A stretch of DNA of 64,000 bases from Cyanidium caldarium (taxonomy: Eukaryota > Rhodophyta > Bangiophyceae > Cyanidiales > Cyanidiaceae): the NCBI GenBank assembly GCA_026184775.1, contig JANCYW010000009.1, positions 1-64,000 of the forward strand. Reading direction: 5' to 3'. Each line of letters starts with the position of its first letter. Position 1 is the first letter of the stretch. A program made the translations under genes and the position numbers. A model generated the notes under the pieces. It ran no database searches, was not told the origin of the DNA, and saw only the letters and a program-made list of their open reading frames with translations. Below are positions 37,259-48,800 of this stretch, one piece after another.

Positions 37259-39256
37259 ATGTTCGCCGCCCCAACCTTCAGCACACCAACTCATGCGCCT
37301 GCTTTCAGGGACATTCCACGCCGGCCACTCCCCACCTGCCTGGAAATCGACCCGTCCGAAACCCCTTGGTTACGCGACCTGCTGTGTGTGTTACACGGCG
37401 TGCTGCCGCGCAGCTTGGTGGACGATGTCGAACACCAGCGAATCGATGTGGCAGACGCACACCTCCGGGAGGCCATGCCGCGCGCATCCCTGCATCTAAC
37501 GCGTAGCGTGGCCGAAGCCGGCTGGTTGTACGGCCAGCGCATCAAACCTTACCTGGAGTGGGCGCCGCCGTACCGTGCGGGAAACCCCGACGGAACTCAC
37601 CACGGCGACCTGGCCCTTCCGATGACCGACTCCCTCACCCGGCGATCACTGGTGGCGGCGATGCACGCAGAGCTGGCACCCTACCACCAACTGCTGGAAC
37701 AGCTGGAGGCCGAAGCGCTGCGCGGGCACCTCTCCCTGCGAGTGCTGGCCGCCCGGGTGTTCCCGTTTCGTCGTGGTTTGTTGCGCTGGCTGGCCATGGT
37801 AGTGGACGCGGTGTCCGGGCTATCGGGCGGACCGCTACTCAGTGCACTGTATCGACTGGAACAGCGGGGCGATCCGCAGCTGCAGGCACTGATGCGGCAA
37901 TTACGGCACGCTGCCAGCCGCCCGCTGCAGCAAATGTGCTGGCAGTGGATGCAGACGGCGCGGTTGGAGGATCCGCACGACGAGTTTTTCATCGGGCGCA
38001 CCGACCAGTCGGGGCACGAGGGCGAGCTGCGGCCCGAGCGCCGGCCATGTTTCTTGGCACCCGCCGTGGCTGCCCGTATGCTGGGCATCGGCGGCAGTCG
38101 CGCCTTTCTGCAACGGTACGCAGCACCCGGCACGGCACCCGCTGCGCCGACGACGCACACCGACATCTGGCCGGACTCGGCTCCTCTCCTGCGTCATCTG
38201 GCCCAGCAGGTCGATGTGCGCCAGTGGCTGTTGGCGCCGCCGCAGCGACTGGTGCAACATCTGGAGGCGCATCGGGCGTTTGTGCTGCTGCTCGATGGCG
38301 AGTTCTGCACGATGCTCATGGATACACTGGCCGACGAGCTGTCGCAGCGCACCGCCGACCTGAGTCACAGCGTGATGGCCGGGGCGGTGTCGGCCGCCGT
38401 GCGCACCTGCTCCGCCGACCACGCCGACCGGCCTTGGGCACAAGAGGTGGACGAGCGGCTGGACGTGAGTTTGTTGGCAGAGTCGGCCACGCCCGACCGC
38501 GGCTGGGACGCGTTCGCGCTCACCTACACCTTCCCCGAGCCGGTGGCCCGGGTGCTGACCGCGCACTGGGAGAGTCGGGCGTTTCGGCAAGCGCCGCAGT
38601 TTATGTGGATGCTGCGGCGAGCGCAGTTTGGATTGGATCGCGCCTGGCTCGATATGCAAAAACTGCACCAGGCGGTCATGCGCTGGTGCACTGGGCACCG
38701 CCCACGTGATACGCAGACGGCGCCGGAGCTGTCGGTGCTGCAGCGCTGCTGGCGTATGCGGCAGCAGTTGGCGGAGTTTGTACAAAAATTGTTACAGCAA
38801 GTGTGTCGTTGCGGGTTGGAGCCCGCCTGGCAGCGGCTGCTACAGCAGCTGCAGCGCCCGGTGCCGGATGCCGACGTGGAGGAGGTGAAACGGGTGCTGG
38901 CAGCGTATCGGCAGCATGTCATAGCCGCCGTGCACCTGGACGGTGACGCCGCGGCGGAGGATCATCGCGAGCGCGCCGGCTCGTCGTTGCCCGCGCTGCA
39001 GGCGACGCTGCGCCTCGTCTTCCGCTTTCTGACGCTGTATCGCGGCATCCACTTTCGCACAGAACAGCGCATCCGTACCCTCGGTTACGACGATCCGGTG
39101 TCGGTGGTGAACGACCTGGCCGAACTGGACACTGCGCTGCAGCAGCTGCACCGCGAATGGCACACGCAGCACTTGCCACCGCTGCAGACCGCCTGGCAGC
39201 GCAGCGCCCGCAAATCCGTACGCCAACTGGCGCAACAACTCGCCTCACCCACCTGA
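37259..39256 (+). CDS. Gamma-tubulin complex protein (GCP2/3 type)
   Basis: Spc97/Spc98-family subunit of the gamma-tubulin complex that nucleates microtubules at spindle poles. 665 residues, short compared with GCP2/GCP3 (800-900) because the N-terminal extension is missing; GRIP1 and GRIP2 domains appear complete. Family sequences are HLSLRVLAARVFPFRRGLLRWLAMVVDA, RPLQQMCWQWMQTARLEDPHDEFFIG, FVLLLDGEFCTMLMD, TFPEPVARVLTAHW and MWMLRRAQFGLDRAWL. I cannot separate GCP2 from GCP3 with confidence. ATG start. Its last 12 bases overlap the last 12 of the convergent ACT-repeat gene. Confidence 0.85.
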   Translation: MFAAPTFSTPTHAPAFRDIPRRPLPTCLEIDPSETPWLRDLLCVLHGVLPRSLVDDVEHQRIDVADAHLREAMPRASLHLTRSVAEAGWLYGQRIKPYLEWAPPYRAGNPDGTHHGDLALPMTDSLTRRSLVAAMHAELAPYHQLLEQLEAEALRGHLSLRVLAARVFPFRRGLLRWLAMVVDAVSGLSGGPLLSALYRLEQRGDPQLQALMRQLRHAASRPLQQMCWQWMQTARLEDPHDEFFIGRTDQSGHEGELRPERRPCFLAPAVAARMLGIGGSRAFLQRYAAPGTAPAAPTTHTDIWPDSAPLLRHLAQQVDVRQWLLAPPQRLVQHLEAHRAFVLLLDGEFCTMLMDTLADELSQRTADLSHSVMAGAVSAAVRTCSADHADRPWAQEVDERLDVSLLAESATPDRGWDAFALTYTFPEPVARVLTAHWESRAFRQAPQFMWMLRRAQFGLDRAWLDMQKLHQAVMRWCTGHRPRDTQTAPELSVLQRCWRMRQQLAEFVQKLLQQVCRCGLEPAWQRLLQQLQRPVPDADVEEVKRVLAAYRQHVIAAVHLDGDAAAEDHRERAGSSLPALQATLRLVFRFLTLYRGIHFRTEQRIRTLGYDDPVSVVNDLAELDTALQQLHREWHTQHLPPLQTAWQRSARKSVRQLAQQLASPT

Positions 39257-41401
39257 CGTCGCTCCACGTCCCCGCGCAGAGGCACCGGCCAAGATGCTGC
39301 AATCCACGCCCATCACCGCCGACAATAAACCCTGTCGCAAGTCGCCCCAGAACTCACGCGCCACCGGCTGATTCCACGCATCGGTGACGTGGAAGCGGTC
39401 GCGCGTGCGGATGCCGTGCGATCGGATGCGTGCGCGCAACAGCTGCAAATTCATCGAGTGGAGCGCCTCGACGACGTCACACAACAGCCCGTGTCGTTCG
39501 TCGCAGGAGATCTCGATCATGGTCGCGGTGCCGTCCGGCATATTGCGCACCAGCACCGGATTGCCGATAGCGTCCACCAGCGAGAGCCGCAGCTCCTGAC
39601 ACAGCTCGTCGTAGGAGCGGGACGGCTGCGTATCGCTGCCCAACCACAACGGACGACGATTCGGGAGCGTCACCTCGAAATAGTTGTGCGCGTGCACAGC
39701 GGTCGCTTCGTCCTCCTCACTGTCACCACTGGTGGTTGTGGTGGTCAGGAGGGCGCTGTGGATCTCCAGACCGTGCTCGGCGATGGCACGCGTCATATCG
39801 TACGCCAGTCCGGGGCGATCGAGCGCGTTCACGCCCACGAGGGTACACGGGCCGGCCGAGCGCACGATGTGAATGCGCGGGATGCCGGCAGCGAACAGCG
39901 TGCCACCGATGGCGTCGGGTTGCGCGCGACGGCAGCGCAGACCGAACGCGGGCGATGTCGGGCTGTCGCGTAGGGCATCGCGACTGTGGACGCTGTCGCT
40001 GTCGCCGCGAGATGGGGGCAGCGGCGGCGGGGACGACCACGGGATCCTCTCCGGCAGCGTAATGTCAGTGCCGACCAATTTGCGCGACGGCAGTTCCGCC
40101 GCCAAATCCTGCGACACCATCGAGATAGAGTGCGTCGGCCGCGCTGCCTCCGCCATGCGATCACCGCCGCTGTTCAGCTGGCGTATCGGCCGTGGAGAGG
40201 CACTCGTGGGCGCCGCGGTATTGCTGCCCAGCGATGCGCCGCTGGTGCTGCTGTCGTCGCTATCGTGACCGCCGCGGCTCTCCCGCGACGTCAACGTGAG
40301 CGTGCTGTCGATGCGATCCGCGGACGGCGTCCGTGGCGACTCGGCAGCGGTGACGGCCATCAGAGAGCGCAACTCCGGCAACAAATTCAAACGCTGCAGA
40401 CTGCTCTCCGCTGCATCCACGCCGAGCACCGCCTCGGGCGTCCCCTGGCCTCTCATTTCCATATCACGACGAACGCGGTGGGGCACACGCGTCTCCACCG
40501 CACACCCCTCGCCGCACAGCTGCTGGCACAACCGCCGCAGACATTGCAACCGTTCGGCGGCCATCACCGGCGAGCCGTCCAGCTCGGCCAGACCCAACTG
40601 CAGCGACACGGGCGGCATCTGTGCTCGACGCCGCGCCTCCTCATCACGCAACTTTTGCTCCTCTTCGCGCAGACATTCCTTGCACGGACACGTCGGTGGC
40701 TCACTGGGCGGCATCATCAGCGGCGGCGAACACAACTCCGCCGAGCGCACATCGAAATCGTGTGCGCGCAACAGCGACACCAGCTGCGGCAGCGTCTCCG
40801 CGGTGCACTGTCGGCTCTCCACGCGCAACGCCGTCTCCAAACGCATCTCCAAGTACGTTTCGTAGCTGGATATCTCTGCGCACGAGTACGCCGCCACATC
40901 GCCCTCCTCGGCCGCATCCAGTCCCTTGTCACGCAACGTGGTCAGCAACATGGCGCGAGCATGCTCCACACCCAGCGATACGCTAGCGCCATCGACCAGC
41001 GTACTCCCGAGCTCGCCTTCCGTATGGTACAGAGGATCGAAAAATGCTACATGGACGACACACAGGTCGCATTCGCCATGACTGCCCGCCAGCACTTGCG
41101 ACGACGCCGTCCGAATTTCAAAGTAGGTGTCCAGCAACACCCGAAACACATCCAGCACCAGGCCGATGCGGTCGCGCTGCACCACGGTGAGTTGCATTTC
41201 GCCGTGGCGCGGGCTGCGTCGAAACTCCACCACCGGTTCCGCACCGCTCGGTACGCGCAACGGCTGACGGTGTAGCCACGAACACTCCGACTCGCTACAT
41301 CGGTCGCACTTCCGGTGCATCAGCTCCAGGCTGGACGGAAGCGTGCCATCGCACGGCCTCAGACGGCCGCACAGACTCAGCGGGCCCTCGGCGAGCAGCA
41401 T
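39245..41401 (-). CDS. ACT-domain repeat protein
   Basis: 718 residues, no enzyme domain. Three ACT-like regulatory modules can be seen: residues ~70-125 (LTVVQRDRIGLVLDVFRVLL), ~525-585 (LVGVNALDRPGLAYDMTRAIAEHGLEI) and ~630-690 (IEISCDERHGLLCDVVEALHSMNLQL). The last two resemble plant ACR proteins and the C-terminus of GlnD. Between the first and second lies a long Ser/Arg/Pro-rich linker with a Cys cluster (CPCKECL). ACR proteins are thought to bind amino acids and regulate partners; the ligand is unknown. ATG start. The stop lies inside the 3' coding end of the convergent GCP gene. Confidence 0.75.
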   Translation of the reverse strand: MLLAEGPLSLCGRLRPCDGTLPSSLELMHRKCDRCSESECSWLHRQPLRVPSGAEPVVEFRRSPRHGEMQLTVVQRDRIGLVLDVFRVLLDTYFEIRTASSQVLAGSHGECDLCVVHVAFFDPLYHTEGELGSTLVDGASVSLGVEHARAMLLTTLRDKGLDAAEEGDVAAYSCAEISSYETYLEMRLETALRVESRQCTAETLPQLVSLLRAHDFDVRSAELCSPPLMMPPSEPPTCPCKECLREEEQKLRDEEARRRAQMPPVSLQLGLAELDGSPVMAAERLQCLRRLCQQLCGEGCAVETRVPHRVRRDMEMRGQGTPEAVLGVDAAESSLQRLNLLPELRSLMAVTAAESPRTPSADRIDSTLTLTSRESRGGHDSDDSSTSGASLGSNTAAPTSASPRPIRQLNSGGDRMAEAARPTHSISMVSQDLAAELPSRKLVGTDITLPERIPWSSPPPLPPSRGDSDSVHSRDALRDSPTSPAFGLRCRRAQPDAIGGTLFAAGIPRIHIVRSAGPCTLVGVNALDRPGLAYDMTRAIAEHGLEIHSALLTTTTTSGDSEEDEATAVHAHNYFEVTLPNRRPLWLGSDTQPSRSYDELCQELRLSLVDAIGNPVLVRNMPDGTATMIEISCDERHGLLCDVVEALHSMNLQLLRARIRSHGIRTRDRFHVTDAWNQPVAREFWGDLRQGLLSAVMGVDCSILAGASARGRGATSGG

Positions 41402-41840
41402 GAGAAGCGTGTGCAGGCAGCGCAGACCCGTTCAACGGAAACGGCGCGTTGAAGAGGCGAAATGCGGCACCGCGCTCCACGCAAGGGACTCGTGGACCGC
41501 CGATGCACTGCCGTTCCACCCCTGACGGTACGCAGAGACCACACCGCCAACGGGACGCTGCCCTCGCGAGGACGCGCCGCCAACGCCGCCCGCAAGTTGA
41601 AACGCCTCCGCGCAAAGTGTCGCGTCCACAGCGCGCGACGCGAACGCTGGAGCGATTCTTCGCGCGTCGGTTGACGTGACAGAACACGGATCGGCGTGAC
41701 GATCATGGAATTCCGTGGAATTCCGGAATTTGAAGGAACATCGGGGGGTGGGTCGTGAAGGGCGTTGCACACTGCGCACAGCTCGCCGCGTTGGTGAACT
41801 CGCATGGCCGAATGAGCTCGATCAGCTCTCCGTGACGGTC
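41402..41840. promoter_or_regulatory. Divergent promoter region, ACT protein / TRM10
   Basis: About 440 bp. Two copies of the palindrome GGAATTCC (41707-41714 and 41717-41724) lie exactly 10 bp apart and are followed by a half copy GGAATT (41725-41730), 110-135 bp upstream of the TRM10 ATG. Confidence 0.35.
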
Positions 41841-42797
41841 ATGCCGTCCGATCAAGCATCACCTCCCGAAATTCCAACAACAAAATCAGCGCTAAAGCGA
41901 CAGCGCAAGGTGGAACGGTACGTCGCCCAACGGCTGGAGCGACGCGAGGCTCGCAAGCGACGACGACAAGCCGAAGCCGACCGGCGACGACAGGCCTGGC
42001 AACAACGACAGGCACGACTCACGCCCGAGGAGTGGGCATTACAGAAGGCTGACGCAGATGCCCGCCGGCGACGTGAGCGAGCCTGGACGGAGCAAGCTCG
42101 TGACCTCCTCGCACAGTGCGAGCTGTCGGGCGCCAGCGACGGCTACTGCTGCCTGGTGGATTTCGGATTCTCCGCCCAACTCACCGACAAGGAACTGCGC
42201 AAGAGCGTCCTGCAACTGCGCGAAATATATGTGGCCAACAAGACCGCCGCCGCTCAGGCAGTGCGCCAGCCGGCCATCGACCGCCCGGCGGCGGTGTTCG
42301 CGGTGGGCGCGTGCGGCTTGGACGCCCACGTGCGTCGACACTTCGACCCGGTGCTGGGCGCGGGCTGGTCGCGCTGGCCCTCCATGCACTTTCTGGACAC
42401 GCCACTGGAGTCGCTGGACTTTTGTGTCCCCGATCGCGTCGTGTACCTGACTGCCGATGCTCCGGAGCCGCTGGAGAGCGTCCGACCGGGCATCGTGTAC
42501 GTCATCGGCGGTATGGTGGACCGCAATCGCCTCAAAGGTGCCGCCCTGCAGAGAGCACACTGCCTGTGGGGTGGAGTGTGTGCCCGGCGGCTGCCGCTCG
42601 AGCGGTCGCCGCATGTGGCCAGCCGCGCCGCGGTGCTGGCCACTTGCCACGTGTTCCAGCTGCTGTTGCGGGTGGCCAACGGGGCCGCCTGGGCGCCAGC
42701 CATCGATGAAGTGGTGCCGCAGCGCAAGCAGACACGGAATGGCGCGTCGACCGACACGCGCTCCCAGTTGCTGTCGGACGCGGAGGGAGATGCATAG
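41841..42797 (+). CDS. TRM10: tRNA (guanine-9-N1) methyltransferase TRM10
   Basis: SPOUT methyltransferase that methylates purine 9 of tRNAs. 318 residues. A highly basic N-terminal extension (KRQRKVERYVAQRLERREARKRRRQAE) binds RNA in this family. The catalytic domain begins with CCLVDFGFSAQLTDKELRKSV. YLTADAPEPL and VYVIGGMVDRNRLKGAALQRA form the SAM-binding trefoil knot, and HVASRAAVLATCHVFQLLL ends the domain. Length and motifs fit the cytosolic/nuclear form rather than the mitochondrial MRPP1. Start is ATG; longer frame starts at GTG. 37 bp from the convergent UTP20. Confidence 0.9.
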   Translation: MPSDQASPPEIPTTKSALKRQRKVERYVAQRLERREARKRRRQAEADRRRQAWQQRQARLTPEEWALQKADADARRRRERAWTEQARDLLAQCELSGASDGYCCLVDFGFSAQLTDKELRKSVLQLREIYVANKTAAAQAVRQPAIDRPAAVFAVGACGLDAHVRRHFDPVLGAGWSRWPSMHFLDTPLESLDFCVPDRVVYLTADAPEPLESVRPGIVYVIGGMVDRNRLKGAALQRAHCLWGGVCARRLPLERSPHVASRAAVLATCHVFQLLLRVANGAAWAPAIDEVVPQRKQTRNGASTDTRSQLLSDAEGDA

Positions 42798-42834
42798 GAT
42801 CGTCGAGCGCTGCCCCAACAGGTGTTTTACCTTC

Positions 42835-45800
42835 TTAGGCGCTCTTCCCGTGGACGGGCGCTCGTCGAGCACGCTTGTTGCGGTTGTTCTTGGCGTTCGC
42901 CTTGCGCATGGAGCGCTTGGCGGCGCGGGCGGTATCGGTGACCGCTATACGCTTGCGCTGCACGCGGCGCTCTTGGCGCGCTTCTCGGTCGGGCTGCGAC
43001 ACGCGGCGATACATCAGCACGTAGCCGTGAGCGCCGAGGCGATCCTCGCGCTGCAGCTCGCTGCGCAGGATATCGCAATGCTCTCGCACCGCGCTCAGCT
43101 CGTCTTGCCGGTCGGGCGGTGCGTGTTCGGCGGCGTACACCGGGAACACAAATTGGGCGGCATGCGGTGCCAGCCGGCGCGACCAATCCAGCTGCCCATC
43201 CGAGTCGCTCAGCAGGCGCTGCAGCAATTGCACCGCTGCCAGGCGGCTGCCCGTCGGACTGGTGTTCCGCGAGGCAATGCCGGACACCCGCCGCAGCGCC
43301 CAGTGCCAAAATGTCGACGTCTCTGTCTCCGCCAGCTGCTGCAGAATGCCCGTCAACAGCTCCACCAGCACGTCGCGATGCTCCGCCGCCGCCTCCGGCG
43401 ATTCCATCTGTCGACACAGCGCCGCGAACACTGCTTGCAACGCCGCCTCGCTCCAAACAGCATCGGGCACCCTCCGCTCTAGCATCTGCCGCAGCAAGCG
43501 CGCCAGCGCCGCCCGCACCCACGGGTGCGGGTGCAACAACAAACTGATGCTGTCGCCGCCGGCGCTCAGCGCGTCCTGCAGCTGACGGTACACGTCCGCA
43601 TCCACTTCGGTCGCCTCCGCCAGGCGCTTCTCCAACGCAGTGCTGCAAGCGTACGTCACCCGCCAAGTGGTGCGCTTCGCATCCTCCACCTCGTGGTCAT
43701 CACCCGGCACCCGCTCGTCCTCCGCCACGCTCCGCAACAACGCCCCCACCAGTACCGCCAGATCACCGATCCCGCCGATGGCACACACCTGCGCGGCCGC
43801 CACCAGCACCGTCTCTTTGCGGCCGCGCTCCAGCCATGAATGCACCATATCGCGCAAACGCGCCACCCGCTGTTGCCCCAGGGCGCGCTCGCGCCCGTCC
43901 CCACTCGGCACCGCCAACAACTGCACGACGCAAGCACGCACCGCCGCCGCCGCGTCGGTGCCGCCCTCGTTGGCCAACCGTGCACTCAGTGGCACCAGCA
44001 GATACTCCGCCAAATCGTTCACCGCCTGCACATCCAACGCTCCCAAAATGCACTCCAGGGTGCGCGCAGCCCCCACACGGCCTCGCTCGTGCTCGTAACT
44101 GAGGTTGCTCACCAAAAAGTCCACCAACTGCTGAAAGCGCTTCTCCGACAGCGGATACCGTACCGCAAACTGCACGGTCAGCGCCAGACACTGTCGCTGC
44201 ACGTCCGCATCGTGTGAACGTATCGCCAACACCGCCGCCCGGTCACTCAGCTCCAGCATCTCCGGCACCAGAATGCGTTGCGCGAGACAGCGTTTGGCCA
44301 CCATCAGCGCCGCGTGTATCGCCTCGCGGCTGCCACCCTCCAGACAATCCAGCGCCACCCGCAGCAACACCGACAGCCGCGCCTCGGTGACCGTGTCCGG
44401 GCGCAACAGCGTGGCTGCCGCCGTTCGCAGACAAATCGGCAACAGGGTGGCATCCGCAGACGGGCCGCTGGGCGCCGATGCCACCGCACTGCCACTGGCG
44501 TACGGTGCCAGGCGCGCCATCAGATCGATCACCGCCTCTGTCAGTGCCGGGGCGTGCTGCGCCAGCGGCCTAGCATACGCCGCCGCCATCGCCGCAGCAC
44601 TTAGGCGATGCAGCACTTTCAGGGCCATGCCCGCCACCACATCGTGTCGCGACCCGATAGCATGCCGCAAATACGGAAACACCGACGCCAGCGGTGCCGT
44701 GCCGGAAGAGCAAGATGCCTCGTCGATACAGGAAGCACCAGACTGACCGGCCAACCGCCACACCACATGCAACGCCATCTCGCGCAACACCCACGATGCC
44801 CCACGGTCCCGACGCACGCCCTCCACCACCTCGAGCGGTAGCGCCATCGGTGCCGATGCCATCTCTGCATCCGACTGCCGTCGATACTGGTGGTGATGCA
44901 GAATCGCAGCCGCCATATCGGCTAGCGCGCGCATCTGCGCGGGGTGCGTGCGCGAATTACGCATGCATCCGTGCACCACACTGCGCAACACCGCGCGCAA
45001 CTGCTCCACAGCACCCGAAGAGGCACTGGGGGTGGTCTCGGTCGCGGCCACGGGTTGCGCGGCGTGCAGCAGCTGACGTAGCGCCTGTTGCACCAGCGAG
45101 AGCACTCGCGGCGGCTCCGGAGTCAGGTGTTCGGCGAGCAACTGCACGGTGTCGTGCACGCAGGTGGCGCGCTTCTCCCGCACATCCGCGTACAGCGCAG
45201 TGATGCGTCGCTCTTCCCGGAGGGTGCTGTCGCTACACTCCAGCAGCGCCAAGCGAAAGGCATCATCCGCGAAAGCGTCGGCGTCATTGCCCGAGCCCGG
45301 TCGCGAGACGGCGGCGGTCACCAGCGCGTGCACCGTGTACGGCACCACGTGACGGCGGAAGCTGGTCGGATCGGCAGGCGCCGCCCCCAGCAGGCTCGTC
45401 TGCATCTCTCGCAACAGCAGCGGCATCCAGTCGGCCCCGTGCACCCGCAGCATTTCCTGCATGGCGGCGCGTGCCGCGTCGCGGCGATTCTGGGCGCGCA
45501 GACGCAGCTCCGCGCACAGGATGCGCACCAGGCGACGCAGCCACAGCTCGCGCTCCGTCCCCGCATACTGCACCGCGAGCACGTAGGCACGCACTACGGG
45601 CGCATCCAGTCCGGCGCGATGCACTGTCGAGGCGTCGTTGGATTCGGCGGTGGTCGGCCGACGCGCCAGCTCCAACAGCCGCGGCAATATCTGCGTCTGC
45701 AACCGCGTTGACTCCACCGGCGGCGACAGCGATTGGGCATAGGCCAGCAGCAGGCGCGCCAGGGGCGACGGCAGCGGCTGGGCAGTTTGCACCTGCCGCA

Positions 45801-48800
45801 TCGCCGCCGCCAAATGCCGTTGCCAGGCTCGTATCGTCTGCGTAGACGGCAGACGCCGATTCACCGCCACCAGCAGCTCCAGTGCTGCATCCAGCAGCGC
45901 AGCGGGGACACTGTCTTCGTCGGCAGCCCGGATATTGCCCAGCACCAGCCGCTCCGCCAGCGGCCGCAACCACAGGCGCAGCGCCGCCTCGTTGCACTCC
46001 GCGGCTGCCGCCCGCCGCAACGCCCGGCACTGTCGGTGTACTTGCACATGCACCACGTTGTAGAAAAAGTCGGCCTCCTCCTCCGTCGCGTGTAACAGTG
46101 GCCGACAACCGTCCACCCAATCACAACAGCCGGCCGGCGCCCGCTGCACCAACGCGCCCAACGCCCGCATCAGCAGCGGCCGCGATACCGCCCCGGCCGC
46201 GACCACGAGCAGTTGGCGCCGCAGCAACGATGCGGTGCTCTGCACCCAAGCATCCGCATCGATATCGGCGCGGCGGTCCGCCTCGTGCCGCACCCACCGA
46301 CACAAGGCATCGCCGGCCGCACCGCGGATGGCCATATCCGCGGCACTGCACGCCGCCACCAGATGCGGCAACAGCAACGACAGATGATCATCGGCCAGCG
46401 CCACCTCACTGTACGCCTCGAGCGCGCGGTCATAGTTCGGCTCGCCGACGACGCGCTCCGACAGCGCATTCATGGCTACGAGGCACTCGGCAGCCCACAG
46501 GAGATTGACCGCAAGTGCGCCCGCACGCACACATGTTTCCCGCAAACATTCGGCCAACGACCATCGCACCCGGGTGCACAGCGGGAAGCGGCGCGTGTCC
46601 AGCATCGCCGACGACAACCGCTGCAGCGCGTCGCGCACCGTATGCTCCTCTGCGGCACCGGCCAGCACGTCCGGCAACGCCGCCAACACTTTTTCCAAAA
46701 CGCATTCCTGACGATGGCGCTGCAGCACCAGCAGCATCGGCTCGGCCAACAACGTCAGCCGTGACGATGACGACGATGTCGCCGCCGTCCAATGATGTCG
46801 CAGTCGGTGCAACAACGCCAGGACGCGCTCGGTGATGGGCAGCGCCGCCCGGCCGTGCCGCAACCAGTAACCGATGCCGGCCAGCAGCGGTTCCGGCACG
46901 TAATACGGCACCCATTCGGGCCGATCCAACACCAGCAACAGCACGGCACCCAGCGGTTCGCTACGCGCATCGCCGAAACAGCGACACAACTGCGCCACCA
47001 GATCATCCAGCTGCCCGTAATGCTGTAGCAGGCGTCGGCCAAACGAGACATCCTCCAACAACGCCGACAACAACAGCAGCACCGCCGGCGGCGCCGAAGC
47101 ATCATACAGCGACAACGATGCCACGCTCCGATGCAGCGGCGGCATCAACGAATCGACCACGTCGGCCGCGTCGACGGCACCCGCCGCCAGACCTTTGGGC
47201 AGCGCCGTGGAGGCGAAACCGGCCGCCAGGCTGCGGGTGGCCTTGTCGCTGGGCGCAGTGAACGCCCGGGAAAACTGCTGCATTGCGCACACACACCAAC
47301 GCTGTAGCGCCGCGCGCGACAACGCCGCACTGCCCCACAGCGCCTGCACCAGCGCCGTGCCCAGTTGCAGGCATTGCATACCGTCCAGTTCGGCCACCAG
47401 GCGCTCGGTCAGGTTCTCCACCAGATGCGCGTGATGCTCTTCGAAGAGGCGCAGACACTCCAAAATGGGCGTCAATCGACGACGTTGCGCACCGGCGTGG
47501 TCGCTGCGCAGCGACGTCGCCGTCAGCGCCAACATCCGCCCATACAACACCCGACACAACAACGGCAGCAGTACCGCGCCATGCTCCGGCAACAGCGCCA
47601 CCGGTTCCGCGCCGGTCAGCTCCCGAGGCCGGCGCCGATTGCCGGCCCCGTCGCCGGATGCATGTGCCTGTTGCTGCAGGGCGCCCTGACGTTGCTGCTG
47701 GCTGATGCTTTGCAGATGCGCGTCGCGCAACCGACTCAGCGCCATGCCGGAATCCTCCGCCGCCAACGCCGCGTTCATGTCGGCCAGCGCGCCGGTGAAC
47801 GCCACCAGCTGTTGCCGAAAGTGGCGATAGCGACTCGCCCGGTTGGCGGTATCCCCATCGGTAATGCCGCCCAACAAGCACAACAGCGGCCGCTGATAGG
47901 CGGCGGCCAGCGGACGGCCGGCGGTGGTGAGGGCGAAAAACGCCCGGACGCCCGCGCGCTGCGTGGTGGAGGTGGCCGCGCTCTGTGCCGCCTCGATGAG
48001 CGCCTCCAGGCGCCGCTGCCGCTCTGCATCCCGTTGTTGTTGCATCTCCGCATACAGCATGGGAAACAGACACTCGATGTGCAATCGCAGCCGCCGCTCA
48101 TCCATCGCGCCATCCTCCACCAGCGCGTACAGCGGCATCGCGTGTTGCCGTATCGTCGCGGGCGCTCGAACCAACGCTCGCAACAGCGCCCCGTAAAACG
48201 ATTCCGGCACCGGCGGCCAGGCGGTAATGCAGGCACCCGGTGCCACCCACCCCAGTGACCATGCGGCGCGCGTCGCCGCGTCCGTCGCCCAGAACTGGGC
48301 CTCGCGGTCCCACACCGCCGTCCATGCGTCCATTCTCCATGGATCGCCGGGGACGCACACCGCTGACAACATCGTTATGGCTCCCGGCAATTCATCCCTC
48401 GCACTCCGCACCATCCCTTCCTTGCACTCTGCATCCCGTAACGCCGGTAAGATGACTCGCTGCATGGCCGCTGCCGAACCGTGTCGACGCCATGCCGCCT
48501 CCAACAGTGCTGTGGCCTCGTGCCAGGCACCCGCCACTGGCAGCCGCAGCACATCCACCGCGAGGGCGATGATCGCCAGCTGCGGTTGCTCTTCGCCCGC
48601 CCAGGCGCATTCCCGACTCACCAGCCCGGTCAACCGTTGCAAGCGGTTGCGGGCACTCTCCAATTCCTCCAATGGAAGCGGGGCGCGCACGCACGTCTCC
48701 AACACGTGTTGCGCACCGCCGAACAGCTGCGACGGGCCGTCCCAACGGGCAGCGCGCGACACCGCCGCCAATAGCGCACAATCCACCGGCGACAGGGTGA

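Noticed and set aside
39986-41275. 429-codon + strand frame (and similar long frames at 13003-13901, 22036-22899, 47365-48258, 53776-54840)
   Set aside because: Shadows of recognised genes on the opposite strand (ACT protein, hydrolase, CSE1, UTP20, lipin), kept open by high GC; translations are Arg/Gln/His-rich without family motifs.
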